DNA from: Nocardioides sp. REDSEA-S33_B3
GTDB lineage: Bacteria; Actinomycetota; Actinomycetes; Propionibacteriales; Nocardioidaceae
Assembly (NCBI GenBank): GCA_001627335.1
Contig: LUPK01000032.1
Coordinates: 179,850-243,849 of the forward strand
Direction: 5' to 3'
DNA length: 64,000 bases
Part shown: one piece after another, positions 43,506 to 52,522 of the stretch
How positions within the stretch are numbered: position 1 is the stretch's first letter
How the letters are laid out: every line of letters begins with the position of its first letter
Program-made: the position numbers and the translations under genes
The notes under the pieces: generated by a model
The model's database searches: none
Told to the model about the DNA's origin: nothing
Seen by the model: only the letters and a program-made list of their open reading frames with translations

Positions 43506-43685
43506 ATGACCCCCACCGGTCAGTCCGTCCCGACCACTCTGGCCCGTCGCCGTACCCCCGCCATCGTCGACGGCGCCTCCGTCGCCGCCGCCGGCCTCGT
43601 CCAGGCCGCGCTCATCCTGGCCGCCCCCGCGGTCGGTCACGGCCTGGTGGCCGTCCGCTCGCTGCGCGGCTCCGGCCTGGACTGA
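43506..43685 (+). CDS. Unrecognised 59-residue membrane peptide
   Basis: A short protein with one hydrophobic segment (about 22-48, SVAAAGLVQAALILAAPAVG) and basic flanks. A good CGAGGAGAG site precedes the ATG. No family is recognised. Its 3' end overlaps the end of the convergent cobC gene by 49 bases, which weakens the call a little, as one of the two coding ends is unusual. Confidence 0.5.
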   Translation: MTPTGQSVPTTLARRRTPAIVDGASVAAAGLVQAALILAAPAVGHGLVAVRSLRGSGLD

Positions 43686-44734
43686 TTTCGCCCCGGCCGC
43701 TCCACCGGCAGCTCCCTGAGCAGCTCCACCAACGGCGCCAGCACCGCTGGTGGACGCGCCGCGATGCGCACCCACTCGGGACCCAACCCGGGGAAGGTGT
43801 CGCACCGCCGCACCGCCACCCCGCCCGAGCGCAGGGCCCCGTGCACCTCGGCGCCGGGACGCGCCAGCACGAACGGCGCCGCTGAGGGCAGGTGCGGGAC
43901 CCCGCACCGTTCCAGGGCGTCCTGGAGACCCGCTCGCCACGACTGCACCTCGACCGCCCGTCGACGTCGCTCCGCCACCCCCCGCTCGCTGCTGGTCGTC
44001 GCCACGGTGGCCGCGGCTGCGGTCGAGAACGACCACGGCGGACGCATCCGGCGCAGTGCGGCGACGGACGTCGGGTCGCCCACGAGGTAGCCGGCACGTA
44101 CGCCGGGCACCGCCCACGTCTTGGTGAGGCTGCGCACGACCACGAGCCCCTCGCGGCGCTCCCCGGCCCAGGACTCCTCCTCCCCGGGCACCGCGTCCAT
44201 GAAGGCCTCGTCGACCAGGACCACCCGGCCCGGCCGGAGCAGGGAGACGACCTCCTCGCGCGGGTGGAGGGTGCCGGTCGGGTTCGTCGGGTTGCCCACG
44301 ACGACCAGGTCGGCGTGCTCGGGGACCGCAGCCTCGGTGATCGTCCGCCCCAGCGGCAGGAGCACGGTCTGGACGCGGTGACCGGCCTGCAGCAACGCGG
44401 CGTGCGGCTCGGTGAACTGGGGGTGGACCACGACGGGCCGGCGCCAGGGACGCATGCGCGCCACCAGCGTGAAGGCCTCGGTGGCCCCGGCTGTCACCAG
44501 CACCTCCTCCGCCGCGCGGCCGTGCAGCCGGGCCAGGGTCCGTTCGGAGGGATCCGGGTCGGGATAGGCGCACACGTCGTCGACGGCCGCGCGCAGGGCC
44601 TCCCGCAGGAAGTCCGGTGGGCCGTGCGGGTGCACGTTGACGGCGAGGTCGAGGAGCCCGCTGCCACGGACCTCGGCGTCCCCGTGGTGCAGCAGACCAG
44701 GGTCGACCGCTCCCTCGAGCGCCCCCTCAGCCAC
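43637..44734 (-). CDS. cobC: Threonine-phosphate decarboxylase / aminotransferase-like CobC
   Basis: A 365-residue fold-type I PLP enzyme. NVHPHGPPDFLREAL, NPTNPTGTLHPREEV and RSLTKTWAVPGVRAGYLVG (with the PLP lysine) are visible. It would decarboxylate L-threonine O-3-phosphate to (R)-1-amino-2-propanol phosphate, the linker attached by CobD. It overlaps cobB by eight bases and is last in the cobO-cobB-cobC unit. It resembles histidinol-phosphate aminotransferase; the context decides the name. Confidence 0.88.
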   Translation of the reverse strand: MAEGALEGAVDPGLLHHGDAEVRGSGLLDLAVNVHPHGPPDFLREALRAAVDDVCAYPDPDPSERTLARLHGRAAEEVLVTAGATEAFTLVARMRPWRRPVVVHPQFTEPHAALLQAGHRVQTVLLPLGRTITEAAVPEHADLVVVGNPTNPTGTLHPREEVVSLLRPGRVVLVDEAFMDAVPGEEESWAGERREGLVVVRSLTKTWAVPGVRAGYLVGDPTSVAALRRMRPPWSFSTAAAATVATTSSERGVAERRRRAVEVQSWRAGLQDALERCGVPHLPSAAPFVLARPGAEVHGALRSGGVAVRRCDTFPGLGPEWVRIAARPPAVLAPLVELLRELPVERPGRNQSRPEPRSERTATRP

Positions 44735-46100
44735 CGTGCACCGCCGCGGCGAACCGCTCCGCCATCCACGGGTGCCCGGCCCAGTGGGTGTGCAGGTAGG
44801 AGGCGTGCAGCGTGGGGCCGGCGAACCCCGTCGGCTGCCCGTCGACGACCCAGGCGGGTCCCAGACCCGCCCCGGCCCCGGCGCCCGGTGCCACCGTCGT
44901 GCGGTGGAACTCGTGGCCGGTCACCCGGTCGCCGGCCCGGGTGAGCAGCGACTCACCGGCCGCGACCGCCTCCGGGTAGCGCAACGTCAGCCGGTCGGTC
45001 ATGGTCGCGTCCGCCGGCACGACCGCGGCCAGCGGCTCCCCGTCCAGGGAGCGGCACAGGTAGAGCAGTCCCGCGCACTCGGCCACCGTGGGCACCCCGT
45101 CGGACACCGCGGCGCGCAGCTCGGCCACCAGGGCGCGGTTGGCCGCCAGGTCGGCCGCGTGCACCTCGGGGAACCCGCCTCCGAGGTAGATCCCGGCCGT
45201 GCCCGGGGGCAGCGCCGGGTCGAGCAACGGGTCGAACGCCACCGGTTCGCACCCGGCGGCCCGCAGCAGCTCCTCGGTCTCGGCGTAGCGGAAGGTGAAG
45301 GCCCGGCCACCGGCGACCGCGACGACCGGCCGATGCCGCTCCGGCTCACCGACCGGCGGCGTGAGCGGGGGCACCCAGGGCTCTGCCTCCAGGTCGGGGG
45401 CGGCAGCGGCCAGCTGGAGGACGGCGTCGAGGTCGACGTGTCTCTCCACGAGGTCCACGAGCGGGTCGAGCGCACCGGCCGACAGTCCTCGCTCGGCCGC
45501 CGGGACGAGCCCCAGGTGCCGCGACGGCGTCGCCACGGCCGAGTCGCGCGGGATCCGGCCCACGACCGGCAGCCGCACCGAGGACTCGACCTCGGCGGCA
45601 TGGCGCACCGAGCCGACCCGGTTCAGGACCACGCCCACCACGGTGGTCCCGGGGTCGTAGGTCGCCATCCCGTGCACGACCGCACCGACCGACCGGGAGG
45701 CCCGGGCGCAGTCCACGACCAGCAGCACCGGGGAGCGGGTCGACGCCGCCACGTGGGCCGTCGAGGCGAACCCGTCGCCACCGATCCGGCCGTCGTACAG
45801 GCCCATGTCCCCCTCCACGACCGCGACGTCCGCGCCCCGCGCCCCGTGCAGCAGCAGGGGCACGACCCGGTCCTCGCCGACCAGGTGCGGGTCCAGGTTG
45901 CGCCCCGGGCGTCCGGTGGCGAGCGCGTGGTAGCCGGGGTCGATGTAGTCGGGACCGACCTTGTGCCCGGAGACGACGAGGCCACGGCGTCGTAGGGCCG
46001 CCATCAGCCCGGTCGCGACGGTCGTCTTGCCCTGCCCCGTCGAGGGAGCAGCCACCACGAGCCGGGGCAGGTGGTGCGGGGCAGCCGTGGCCCCGTTCAC
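44727..46100 (-). CDS. cobB: Cobyrinic acid a,c-diamide synthase
   Basis: A 457-residue protein with an N-terminal ATPase domain (LVVAAPSTGQGKTTVATGLM, P-loop) and a C-terminal class I glutamine amidotransferase domain with the nucleophile cysteine in VAECAGLLYL and the end motif TGHEFHRT. It amidates the a and c side chains of hydrogenobyrinic acid using glutamine and ATP. The GTG start overlaps the cobO stop (GTGA). Confidence 0.93.
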   Translation of the reverse strand: MNGATAAPHHLPRLVVAAPSTGQGKTTVATGLMAALRRRGLVVSGHKVGPDYIDPGYHALATGRPGRNLDPHLVGEDRVVPLLLHGARGADVAVVEGDMGLYDGRIGGDGFASTAHVAASTRSPVLLVVDCARASRSVGAVVHGMATYDPGTTVVGVVLNRVGSVRHAAEVESSVRLPVVGRIPRDSAVATPSRHLGLVPAAERGLSAGALDPLVDLVERHVDLDAVLQLAAAAPDLEAEPWVPPLTPPVGEPERHRPVVAVAGGRAFTFRYAETEELLRAAGCEPVAFDPLLDPALPPGTAGIYLGGGFPEVHAADLAANRALVAELRAAVSDGVPTVAECAGLLYLCRSLDGEPLAAVVPADATMTDRLTLRYPEAVAAGESLLTRAGDRVTGHEFHRTTVAPGAGAGAGLGPAWVVDGQPTGFAGPTLHASYLHTHWAGHPWMAERFAAAVHGG

Positions 46101-46711
46101 CACTCGATCCCCCGCTGCCCCTTCTGGCCGCGGTCCATCTGGTGCTTGACCTTCGTCATCTCGGTGACCAGGTCGGCGGCCTCCACGAGGTCGGGGTGGG
46201 CCCGCCTGCCGGTGACCACGACGTACTGACGCCCCGGACGGTCGCGCAGCGTCTCGACCACCTCGTCCACGTCGACCCATCCCCACTCCATGGGGTAGGT
46301 GAACTCGTCGAGGACGTAGAGGTCGTGCCGCTCCTCGGCGAGTGCGCGCCTGACCTCCGCCCAGCCCTCGGCGGCGTCCGCCGCGTGGTCGGTCTCGTCA
46401 CCGGACTTGCGTCGCCACGACCAGCCGGCCCCCATCTTGTGCCAGCTCACCGGCCCGCCCTCACCGGTCTCCTCGTGCAGCGCGCCCAGGCGCTCGAGCA
46501 CCGTCTGCTCCCCGATCCGCCAGGTCGCCGACTTCACGAACTGGAAGACGCCCACGTCCCAGCCCTGGTTCCAGGCACGCAGCGCCAGGCCGAAGGCGGC
46601 GGTGGACTTCCCCTTCCCGTCGCCGGTGTGCACCATCAGCAGCGGCAGGTGCCGGCGCTGTGCGGTGGTGAGGCCGTCGTCGGGGACGGTCAGCGGCTTG
46701 CCCTGGGGCAT
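46097..46711 (-). CDS. cobO: Cob(I)yrinic acid a,c-diamide adenosyltransferase
   Basis: A 204-residue CobO/BtuR-type enzyme: MVHTGDGKGKSTAAFGLALR is the P-loop, and YVLDEFTYPMEWGWVDVDEV and VVTGRRAHPDLVEAADLVTEM are characteristic. It puts the 5'-deoxyadenosyl group on the cobalt. ACAGGAGCACC lies before the ATG. It is coupled to cobB. Confidence 0.95.
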   Translation of the reverse strand: MPQGKPLTVPDDGLTTAQRRHLPLLMVHTGDGKGKSTAAFGLALRAWNQGWDVGVFQFVKSATWRIGEQTVLERLGALHEETGEGGPVSWHKMGAGWSWRRKSGDETDHAADAAEGWAEVRRALAEERHDLYVLDEFTYPMEWGWVDVDEVVETLRDRPGRQYVVVTGRRAHPDLVEAADLVTEMTKVKHQMDRGQKGQRGIEW

Positions 46712-46742
46712 CAGTGGTGCTCCTGTCGGTGGTGGTCGGGGC

Positions 46743-48812
46743 TCACGCGGCGTGCCCGCGGACGAGTCCGTGCAGGGCGGCGGCGTCGACCGCGCCCAGG
46801 GCGAGGTGCTCCGCCGCCAGACGTGTCGCGAGCGTGCCGGCCAGACCCATCCGCATGGGCCCCGACTCGCAGTCGACGACCACGCAGTCCACCCCGGTGA
46901 CCGCGAGCCGATCGGCCGCGTCGAGGGAACGGCGTACGGCGTCGGGGCCGGCGGTCGCGCGACCGTCCGTGACCACCACGAGCAGCGGGCGTCGGGCCCC
47001 GGCCCGACGGCGCTCCCGGTCGAGCACCCGGCCGGCCTCGAGCAGGCCCTCGGCCAGCGGTGTCCGGCCACCGGCGGGCAGCTCCTCGAGCCGGGCGGCG
47101 GCCACGTCCACCGACCCGGTCGGCGGCAGCACGAGGGTCGCGGTGTCGCCGCCGAAGGTGACCAGCCCGACGGTGTCACGCCGCTGGTAGGCGTCCAGCA
47201 GCAGGCTCAGGATCGCGGCCTTGACCTCGCCCATCCGGCGGCGCGCCGCCATGGAGCCCGAGGCGTCGACGCAGAAGAGCACGAGGTTGGCCTCGCGGCC
47301 CTCGCGCACCGCGACCCGCAGGTCCCCGGGTGCCAGGCGCAGCGGCCCGTCGGTCCGTCCGCGTGCGTGCTGGCGGGGTACGGCGGCGAGCACCGTCCCG
47401 AGCAGGTGCAGTCCTCCCCGTGCCCGGGCGTCCGTCGCGGCGACCGCGCCGACCCTGCGGCCGGTCGTCGACTCGGCGCGACTGCGACGGCCCGCGGAGA
47501 CCCGGCTCACGCGACGGTTGGTGCCGCGCGCCTGGAGCAGGCGGGCGCGGAAGCTGTCCCCGGAGGAGACGGTCGTCCCGGCGGGCGCGCCCGCGGGTCG
47601 AGGCTGCTCCTCGGGCTCGGACTGTTCCTCGGGCCGGGACACCTCGGGCCGGGGCGGGCCATCCGGTGGGTGGTGCTGCCCTGCAGGATCCTCCCCGCCA
47701 CCGTCCGGGCCACCGTCCGGGCCACCGTCCGGGCCACCGTCCGGGCCACCGTCGGGATCCGGGTCCGGGTCCGGTTGCTGGTCAGGACCGAGCGCCTCGC
47801 CGAGGGCCTGCTCGAGCCGTTCGTCGTCGGCCTCGGGGCTGTCGAAGGGGTTGCGACGGCGACGGTGCGGCAGGGCGAGTCGGGCGGCCGCCCGGACGTC
47901 CTCGCGGGTGACCTCGGTGCGCCCCCACCACGCCGCGTGGGCGACCGCGGTCCGTGCGGTGACGATGTCGGCGCGCAGCCCGTCGACCTCGAAGGCCGCG
48001 CAGACCTCGGCGACGGCCAGCAGCACCTCGTCGCTCAGGTGCACCCCGGCGCGTGCGGCCCGGGCCGCCGCCACGCGGTCGGCGAGGCGCTGCTCGGCCT
48101 CGGCCCAGCCGGCGACGAACCCGGCCGGGTCGGCCTCGTAGGCCAACCGTCGGCGCACGACCTCGACCCGCAGGGCCGGGTCACGGGGCGCTGCGACGTC
48201 GACGGCCAGACCGAAGCGGTCCAGCAGCTGCGGGCGCAACTCCCCCTCCTCGGGGTTCATCGTGCCGACCAGGACGAACCTCGCCGGGTGGGTCACGGAG
48301 ACACCGTCGCGCTCGACGGTGGCGCGGCCGGTGGCGGCGGCATCGAGGAGCAGGTCGACGAGGTGGTCGTGGAGCAGGTTGACCTCGTCGACGTACAGCA
48401 GGCCCCGGTGGGCCTTCGCGAGCAGGCCGGGCTCGTACTCCGCGCGGCCGCTGGCCAGGACGCGCTCGAGGTGGATGGACCCGGTGACGCGGTCCTCGCC
48501 CGCACCGACGGGCAGCTCGACCAGGCGCACCGGGCGACTCACGACCGCGGCGGTGGCGACGAGGTCGGCGTCCGGCGAGACGTCGGCGGGATCGCGCGGG
48601 TCACTGGAGAACCGGTCCCCCTCGCGGACCTCCACGGGGGGCAGCACCGCGGCCAGACCACGCACGGCGGTCGTCTTGGCGGTGCCCTTCTCGCCGCGCA
48701 CGAGGACGCCGCCCACCTCGGGGGCGACGGCGGCCAGCAGCAGCGCGAGGACGAGGTCGTCGGACCCGACCACGGCCGAGAGTGGGTAGGACAGGGTGGG
48801 GTGCTGTGGCAC
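46743..48812 (-). CDS. Magnesium/cobalt chelatase AAA-VWA subunit, probable CobN partner
   Basis: A 689-residue fusion of a ChlI/BchI-like AAA domain (Walker A in VRGEKGTAKTTAV, YVDEVNLLHDHLVD, about 1-330), an acidic Pro/Gly-Asp linker with GGPD repeats, and a C-terminal von Willebrand A domain with the MIDAS motif FCVDASGSMAA. It resembles Rv2850c, next to cobO-cobB in M. tuberculosis. Without CobS/CobT here, it is the likely ATPase helping CobN insert cobalt. The start is GTG at 48812 or TTG at 48836. A cobalamin riboswitch lies upstream. Confidence 0.85.
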   Translation of the reverse strand: MPQHPTLSYPLSAVVGSDDLVLALLLAAVAPEVGGVLVRGEKGTAKTTAVRGLAAVLPPVEVREGDRFSSDPRDPADVSPDADLVATAAVVSRPVRLVELPVGAGEDRVTGSIHLERVLASGRAEYEPGLLAKAHRGLLYVDEVNLLHDHLVDLLLDAAATGRATVERDGVSVTHPARFVLVGTMNPEEGELRPQLLDRFGLAVDVAAPRDPALRVEVVRRRLAYEADPAGFVAGWAEAEQRLADRVAAARAARAGVHLSDEVLLAVAEVCAAFEVDGLRADIVTARTAVAHAAWWGRTEVTREDVRAAARLALPHRRRRNPFDSPEADDERLEQALGEALGPDQQPDPDPDPDGGPDGGPDGGPDGGPDGGGEDPAGQHHPPDGPPRPEVSRPEEQSEPEEQPRPAGAPAGTTVSSGDSFRARLLQARGTNRRVSRVSAGRRSRAESTTGRRVGAVAATDARARGGLHLLGTVLAAVPRQHARGRTDGPLRLAPGDLRVAVREGREANLVLFCVDASGSMAARRRMGEVKAAILSLLLDAYQRRDTVGLVTFGGDTATLVLPPTGSVDVAAARLEELPAGGRTPLAEGLLEAGRVLDRERRRAGARRPLLVVVTDGRATAGPDAVRRSLDAADRLAVTGVDCVVVDCESGPMRMGLAGTLATRLAAEHLALGAVDAAALHGLVRGHAA
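47701..47748 (-). repeat. 12-bp coding tandem repeat (GGPD units)
   Basis: Four perfect 12-bp units (CCGTCCGGGCCA on the plus strand) encode the Gly-Gly-Pro-Asp linker between the AAA and VWA domains. Confidence 0.85.
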
Positions 48813-48848
48813 GTGAGGCTCCCGCTCGTACGCCAACGGACAGAACGC

Positions 48849-48966
48849 CCCGAGGCCGGTCTTCGGACTTCCGGCGCCGCACCTGGGTGGTGCGACCGGT
48901 CACCGCAGCGGGCCTGTGCCGGACTCCCACCGGCTTCCCAGATTCTCCCCTCGCGGGGCACCTCGG
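48849..48966 (-). promoter_or_regulatory. Cobalamin riboswitch before the chelatase-cobO-cobB-cobC unit
   Basis: On the minus strand the element shows GGGAAGCCGGTGGGAGTCCGG (48919-48939 in part), ACAGGCCCGCTGCGGTGACC, and the 3' conserved GAAGTCCGAAGACC. CCGAGG/CCTCGG at both ends forms the closing stem. It should lower expression when adenosylcobalamin is plentiful. Confidence 0.9.
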
Positions 48967-48996
48967 AGCTGCGGGCTCACGATAGCCTTGCCGCCC

Positions 48997-50241
48997 GTGA
49001 CCCCAGCGCCGACCTCCCAGCCCGCGGACGGGCGAGTCGTCGTCGTCGGCCTCGGCGCCGACGGCTGGACCGGGCTGCCGGTCCCGGTGCAGCGGCGCCT
49101 GACCGACGCGTCGGTGGTGCTGGGCTCGGAGCGCCAGCTCGCGCTGCTGCCGCCGGTGGAGGGCCAGCGGCGCGAGGCGTGGGGGCGGCCGTTCGCCGAG
49201 AGCCTGCAGGGGCTGCTGGCGACCCATGCCGCGTCCGCTCCGGTCGTCCTCGCGTCGGGCGACCCGTTGGTCTCCGGGGTCGCCGGGACCCTGGTGCGGC
49301 TGCTCGGACCCGAGTCCGTGGAGGTGGTGCCCGCGGTCTCGTCGGTGGCCCTCGCGCGCGCCCGGATGGGCTGGCCCGAGGAGACGTGCGCCGTGGTCAC
49401 CGTCGTGGGGCGCCGCGTCGAGCGGGTGCTGCGCGAGCTGGCGCCGGGACGCCGGGTCGTGGTGCTGTCCTCCGACGCCTCGACCCCCGCTGCCGTCGCC
49501 GGGCTGCTCGTCGGGTCCGGCCACGGGGCGACCCGGATGACGGCGCTCTCCGACCTCGGCGCTCCCGAGGAGGACCGCCTCGTCGGCACCGCCACGACGT
49601 GGGACCACGACGTCGCGGCGCTCCACGTCCTGTGCCTGGAGGTGGAGGGCGACACGCCGTCCGCCTCATGGGCGGTCGGCCTGCCCGACGAGGTCTTCGA
49701 CCACGACGGCCAGCTGACCAAGCGCGACCTGCGCGCCAGTGCGCTCTCCCGGCTCGCCCCGCGACCTGGCGAGCTCCTCTGGGACGTCGGAGCGGGCGCA
49801 GGATCGGTGGGGATCGAGTGGATGCGGGCGCACGCCACCTGCCGCACCGTCGCGGTGGAACGCGACCCGGTGCGTGCCGCACGGGTGCGCACCAACGCCG
49901 CGCGCCTCGGCGTGCCCGACCTGGAGGTCGTCGAGGGCGGGGCCCCGGACGCGCTGGCCGGACTGCCCGCTCCCGACGCGGTCTTCGTCGGGGGTGGCGC
50001 CACCGCCCCCGGGCTGATCGACGTCTGCCTGCGTGCGCTGCGTCCCGGCGGGCGGCTGGTCGTCCACGGCGTCACGCTCGAGACCGAGGTGCTGCTGGCC
50101 GACGCCCGCGCCCGTCACGGTGGCGAGCTGACGCGGATCGCGGTCGAGCACGCGGCTCCGCTCGCCTCCTTCACCGGCTGGGACCCGGCCCGCACCGTGA
50201 CCCAGTGGAGCCTTCAGGTCCGCGGACGCTCCGCGGAGTAG
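48997..50241 (+). CDS. cobL: Precorrin-6Y C5,15-methyltransferase (decarboxylating), CbiE-CbiT fusion
   Basis: A 414-residue two-domain protein. The N-terminal CbiE methyltransferase (about 8-195) has VVVVGLGADGWTGLP and LASGDPLVSG; the C-terminal CbiT (about 215-410) has the SAM motif LLWDVGAGAGSVGIEW and VAVERDPVRAARV. It methylates C5 and C15 and removes the C12 acetate carboxyl. The GTG start lies close to the divergent riboswitch. Its end overlaps the end of convergent cobM by 28 bases. Confidence 0.94.
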   Translation: MTPAPTSQPADGRVVVVGLGADGWTGLPVPVQRRLTDASVVLGSERQLALLPPVEGQRREAWGRPFAESLQGLLATHAASAPVVLASGDPLVSGVAGTLVRLLGPESVEVVPAVSSVALARARMGWPEETCAVVTVVGRRVERVLRELAPGRRVVVLSSDASTPAAVAGLLVGSGHGATRMTALSDLGAPEEDRLVGTATTWDHDVAALHVLCLEVEGDTPSASWAVGLPDEVFDHDGQLTKRDLRASALSRLAPRPGELLWDVGAGAGSVGIEWMRAHATCRTVAVERDPVRAARVRTNAARLGVPDLEVVEGGAPDALAGLPAPDAVFVGGGATAPGLIDVCLRALRPGGRLVVHGVTLETEVLLADARARHGGELTRIAVEHAAPLASFTGWDPARTVTQWSLQVRGRSAE

Positions 50242-50969
50242 AGCCACGACTCACCGGCTGCGGAGTCTGTCGCCTCAGTCAGCGCGCGCCCCACCAGCAC
50301 CACCGCCGCCTGCCGGAGCCCGGCCTCCTCCACCGGGTCGGCGATGGTGGCGACGGTGCCGCGCAGCACGAGCTCCTCGGGCTGGGAGGCCCGGTGCACC
50401 ACCACGACCGGGCAGTCGGGTCCGTGGGTCGGCAGGAGTCGCTCCATCAGGTCACGGATGCGGGTGATCGCCAGGTGCAGCACCAGGGTCGCTCCGGTGG
50501 CGGCGAACGCCTCGAGGCTCTCGGTCCCGGGCATCGCGGTCGAGCGCACCTGGGTGCGGGTGAGCACCACCGACTGGGCCACCAGCGGCACGGTCAGCTC
50601 TCGGCGCACCAGCGCCGCGGCCGCCGCGTACGCCGGCACCCCGGGCACCACCTCCCAGGGCACGCCCGCGAGGTCGAGCCGGCGGCCCTGCTCGTGCACG
50701 GCGGAGTAGAGCGACGGATCACCGGAGACCAGTCGCACGACCTGCTCGCCGCGCCGGTGCCCCGCCACGAGCTCCCCGACGATGGCGTCGAGGTCGAGGC
50801 CGGCGGTGTCCACGAGTCGCGTGCCGGACCGGCAGTGCCCCAGCACCGCCTCGTCGAGGTAGGTGCCGGGGTAGAGCACCAGGTCCGCGCCCTGGAGCAG
50901 CTGCACGGCTCGGAGCGTCAGCAGGTCGGCGGCCCCGGGGCCGGCGCCGATCAGCCGGACCGGGTTCAC
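50214..50969 (-). CDS. cobM: Precorrin-4 C11-methyltransferase
   Basis: A 251-residue SAM-dependent tetrapyrrole methylase: VRLIGAGPGAADLLTLRAV, VRLVSGDPSLYSAVHEQ and VPGVPAYAAAAA are the family boxes, and RTQVRSTAMPGTESLEAFA is typical of CobM. It methylates C11. It is coupled to cobIJ by a four-base overlap and is last in the cobG-H-IJ-M unit. Confidence 0.94.
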   Translation of the reverse strand: MNPVRLIGAGPGAADLLTLRAVQLLQGADLVLYPGTYLDEAVLGHCRSGTRLVDTAGLDLDAIVGELVAGHRRGEQVVRLVSGDPSLYSAVHEQGRRLDLAGVPWEVVPGVPAYAAAAALVRRELTVPLVAQSVVLTRTQVRSTAMPGTESLEAFAATGATLVLHLAITRIRDLMERLLPTHGPDCPVVVVHRASQPEELVLRGTVATIADPVEEAGLRQAAVVLVGRALTEATDSAAGESWLYSAERPRT

Positions 50970-52522
50970 GGTCGCACCCAGCGTGGTGTCCAGACCCGAC
51001 CGGCCCGGTCCACGCGGGTGCTCGACGCGCCGACGATCAGCAGGCACTTCATGTCGACGGAGTCGGCGTCGAGCTCGGCCAGGGTCGTCACCACCACGGA
51101 CTCCTCGGCCCTGCCGACATCGCGCCCGACCACCACGACGGTGTCGGGGGCCCGGTGCTCGAGCAGCGTCTTCTGGGCGCGGACGACCTGCTCGCTGCGA
51201 CTGCGACTGGCCGGGTTGTAGATCGCGACGACCAGGTCGGCCTCGGCCAGCGCACGCAGCCGTCGCTCGACGACCGACCAGGGCTTGAGCCGGTCGCTGA
51301 GGCTGACCACCGCGAAGTCGCCACCGATCGGCGCACCCGCCCGGGCGGCGACGGCCTGCACCGCCGACAGCCCGGGGAGCACCCGCACCCGCACCCCGTC
51401 GTACGCCGGGTCCTCGGCCGCCTCGAGCACCGCCGTGGCCATGCCGAAGACGCCCGCGTCCCCGCCGCTCACGACCGCCACCCGCTCCCCCGACCTGGCC
51501 AGGTCCAGGGCGGCTCGAGCGCGGTCGATCTCGACGCCGTTGCCCGAGGCGTGCCGGGTGAGGCCCGCACGCTGCGGGACCCGGTGGACGTAGGGCGCGT
51601 AGCCGACCACGTGGTCCACCTCGCCCAGGGCACGCTCCACCTCCGGCGTCAGCCACCCGTCGGGTCCGGGCCCGAGCCCCAGCACCAGCAGCTCCGCCGG
51701 GGCGGGGCCGGCGGGTCCCGGGGCGGACGCCGGGTCGGACGCCGGGTCGGTCGCGCGCCCGCGGCGACCCGTGCCGTGGACCGAGTCACCGTTGACGACC
51801 ACCAGCGAGAAGTAGGGGACCGTGTCCGCGTCGACCTCTGCCACCGGCAGGACCCGCTCCTCGCCCATCGAGGCGCGCTCGACGTACATCGCGTGCTCGA
51901 GGCGCCCGGCCGCCGCGAGCGCCCGCCGCACGGCCGGGAAGGTCCGGCCGAGCTTCATGATCACCGCACCGTCGGTGTCGGCGAGACGACGTGCGAGCTC
52001 GGGCTCGGGGAGCGTCCCGGGGAGCACCGTGAGCACGTCGGTCTGGCGCACCAGGGGCCAGGCGACCGAGGCCGTGGCCGCGGCGAAGGCCGGGACGCCC
52101 GGCACCACGACGGTCTCGAAGCGCTCGGCCAACGCATCGTGCATGTACATGAACGACCCGTAGAACAGCGGGTCCCCCTCGGCCAAGAGCACCACGTCGC
52201 GCCCGGCCTCGAGGTGGGCGGCCAGCCGGTCGGCCGACTCGGCGTAGAAGTCGGCGAGCGCCCCGGCGTACCCACCCGGGTGCGTGGTGGACCCGGTGGT
52301 GACCGGGTAGGTCAGGCACTCCTCGACGCAGCCCGCGGGGACCAGGTCCGCCGCGATCCGTCGCGCGTTCGACTGCTTGCCGACACCCGCGTGGTAGGCC
52401 ACCACGTCGGCGGCGCCGATGAGCCGTGCGGCCTTGAGGGTGACCAGCTCGGGGTCACCGGGGCCGACGCCGACCCCCCAGAACCGGCCCGGCCGGTCCG
52501 GCCGCACCCCCGGGCCGCTCAC
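50966..52522 (-). CDS. cobIJ: CobI-CobJ fusion: precorrin-2 C20- and precorrin-3B C17-methyltransferase
   Basis: The 518-residue protein joins two tetrapyrrole methylases. CobI (about 12-240) has GVGVGPGDPELVTLKA and LAEGDPLFYGS; a Pro/Ala/Asp/Ser linker (about 245-275) leads to CobJ (about 278-510) with VLGLGPGPDGWLTPE, VVSGGDAGVFGMA and IYNPASRSRSEQV. It carries out the C20 methylation and the ring-contraction C17 methylation. The same fusion occurs in mycobacteria. The GTG start overlaps the cobH stop. Confidence 0.94.
   Translation of the reverse strand: MSGPGVRPDRPGRFWGVGVGPGDPELVTLKAARLIGAADVVAYHAGVGKQSNARRIAADLVPAGCVEECLTYPVTTGSTTHPGGYAGALADFYAESADRLAAHLEAGRDVVLLAEGDPLFYGSFMYMHDALAERFETVVVPGVPAFAAATASVAWPLVRQTDVLTVLPGTLPEPELARRLADTDGAVIMKLGRTFPAVRRALAAAGRLEHAMYVERASMGEERVLPVAEVDADTVPYFSLVVVNGDSVHGTGRRGRATDPASDPASAPGPAGPAPAELLVLGLGPGPDGWLTPEVERALGEVDHVVGYAPYVHRVPQRAGLTRHASGNGVEIDRARAALDLARSGERVAVVSGGDAGVFGMATAVLEAAEDPAYDGVRVRVLPGLSAVQAVAARAGAPIGGDFAVVSLSDRLKPWSVVERRLRALAEADLVVAIYNPASRSRSEQVVRAQKTLLEHRAPDTVVVVGRDVGRAEESVVVTTLAELDADSVDMKCLLIVGASSTRVDRAGRVWTPRWVRP

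Noticed and set aside
46407..51221. Plus-strand ORF of 1604 codons across cobO to cobIJ
   Set aside because: Antisense to several clearly recognised cob genes and to a riboswitch; composition is shadow-like.
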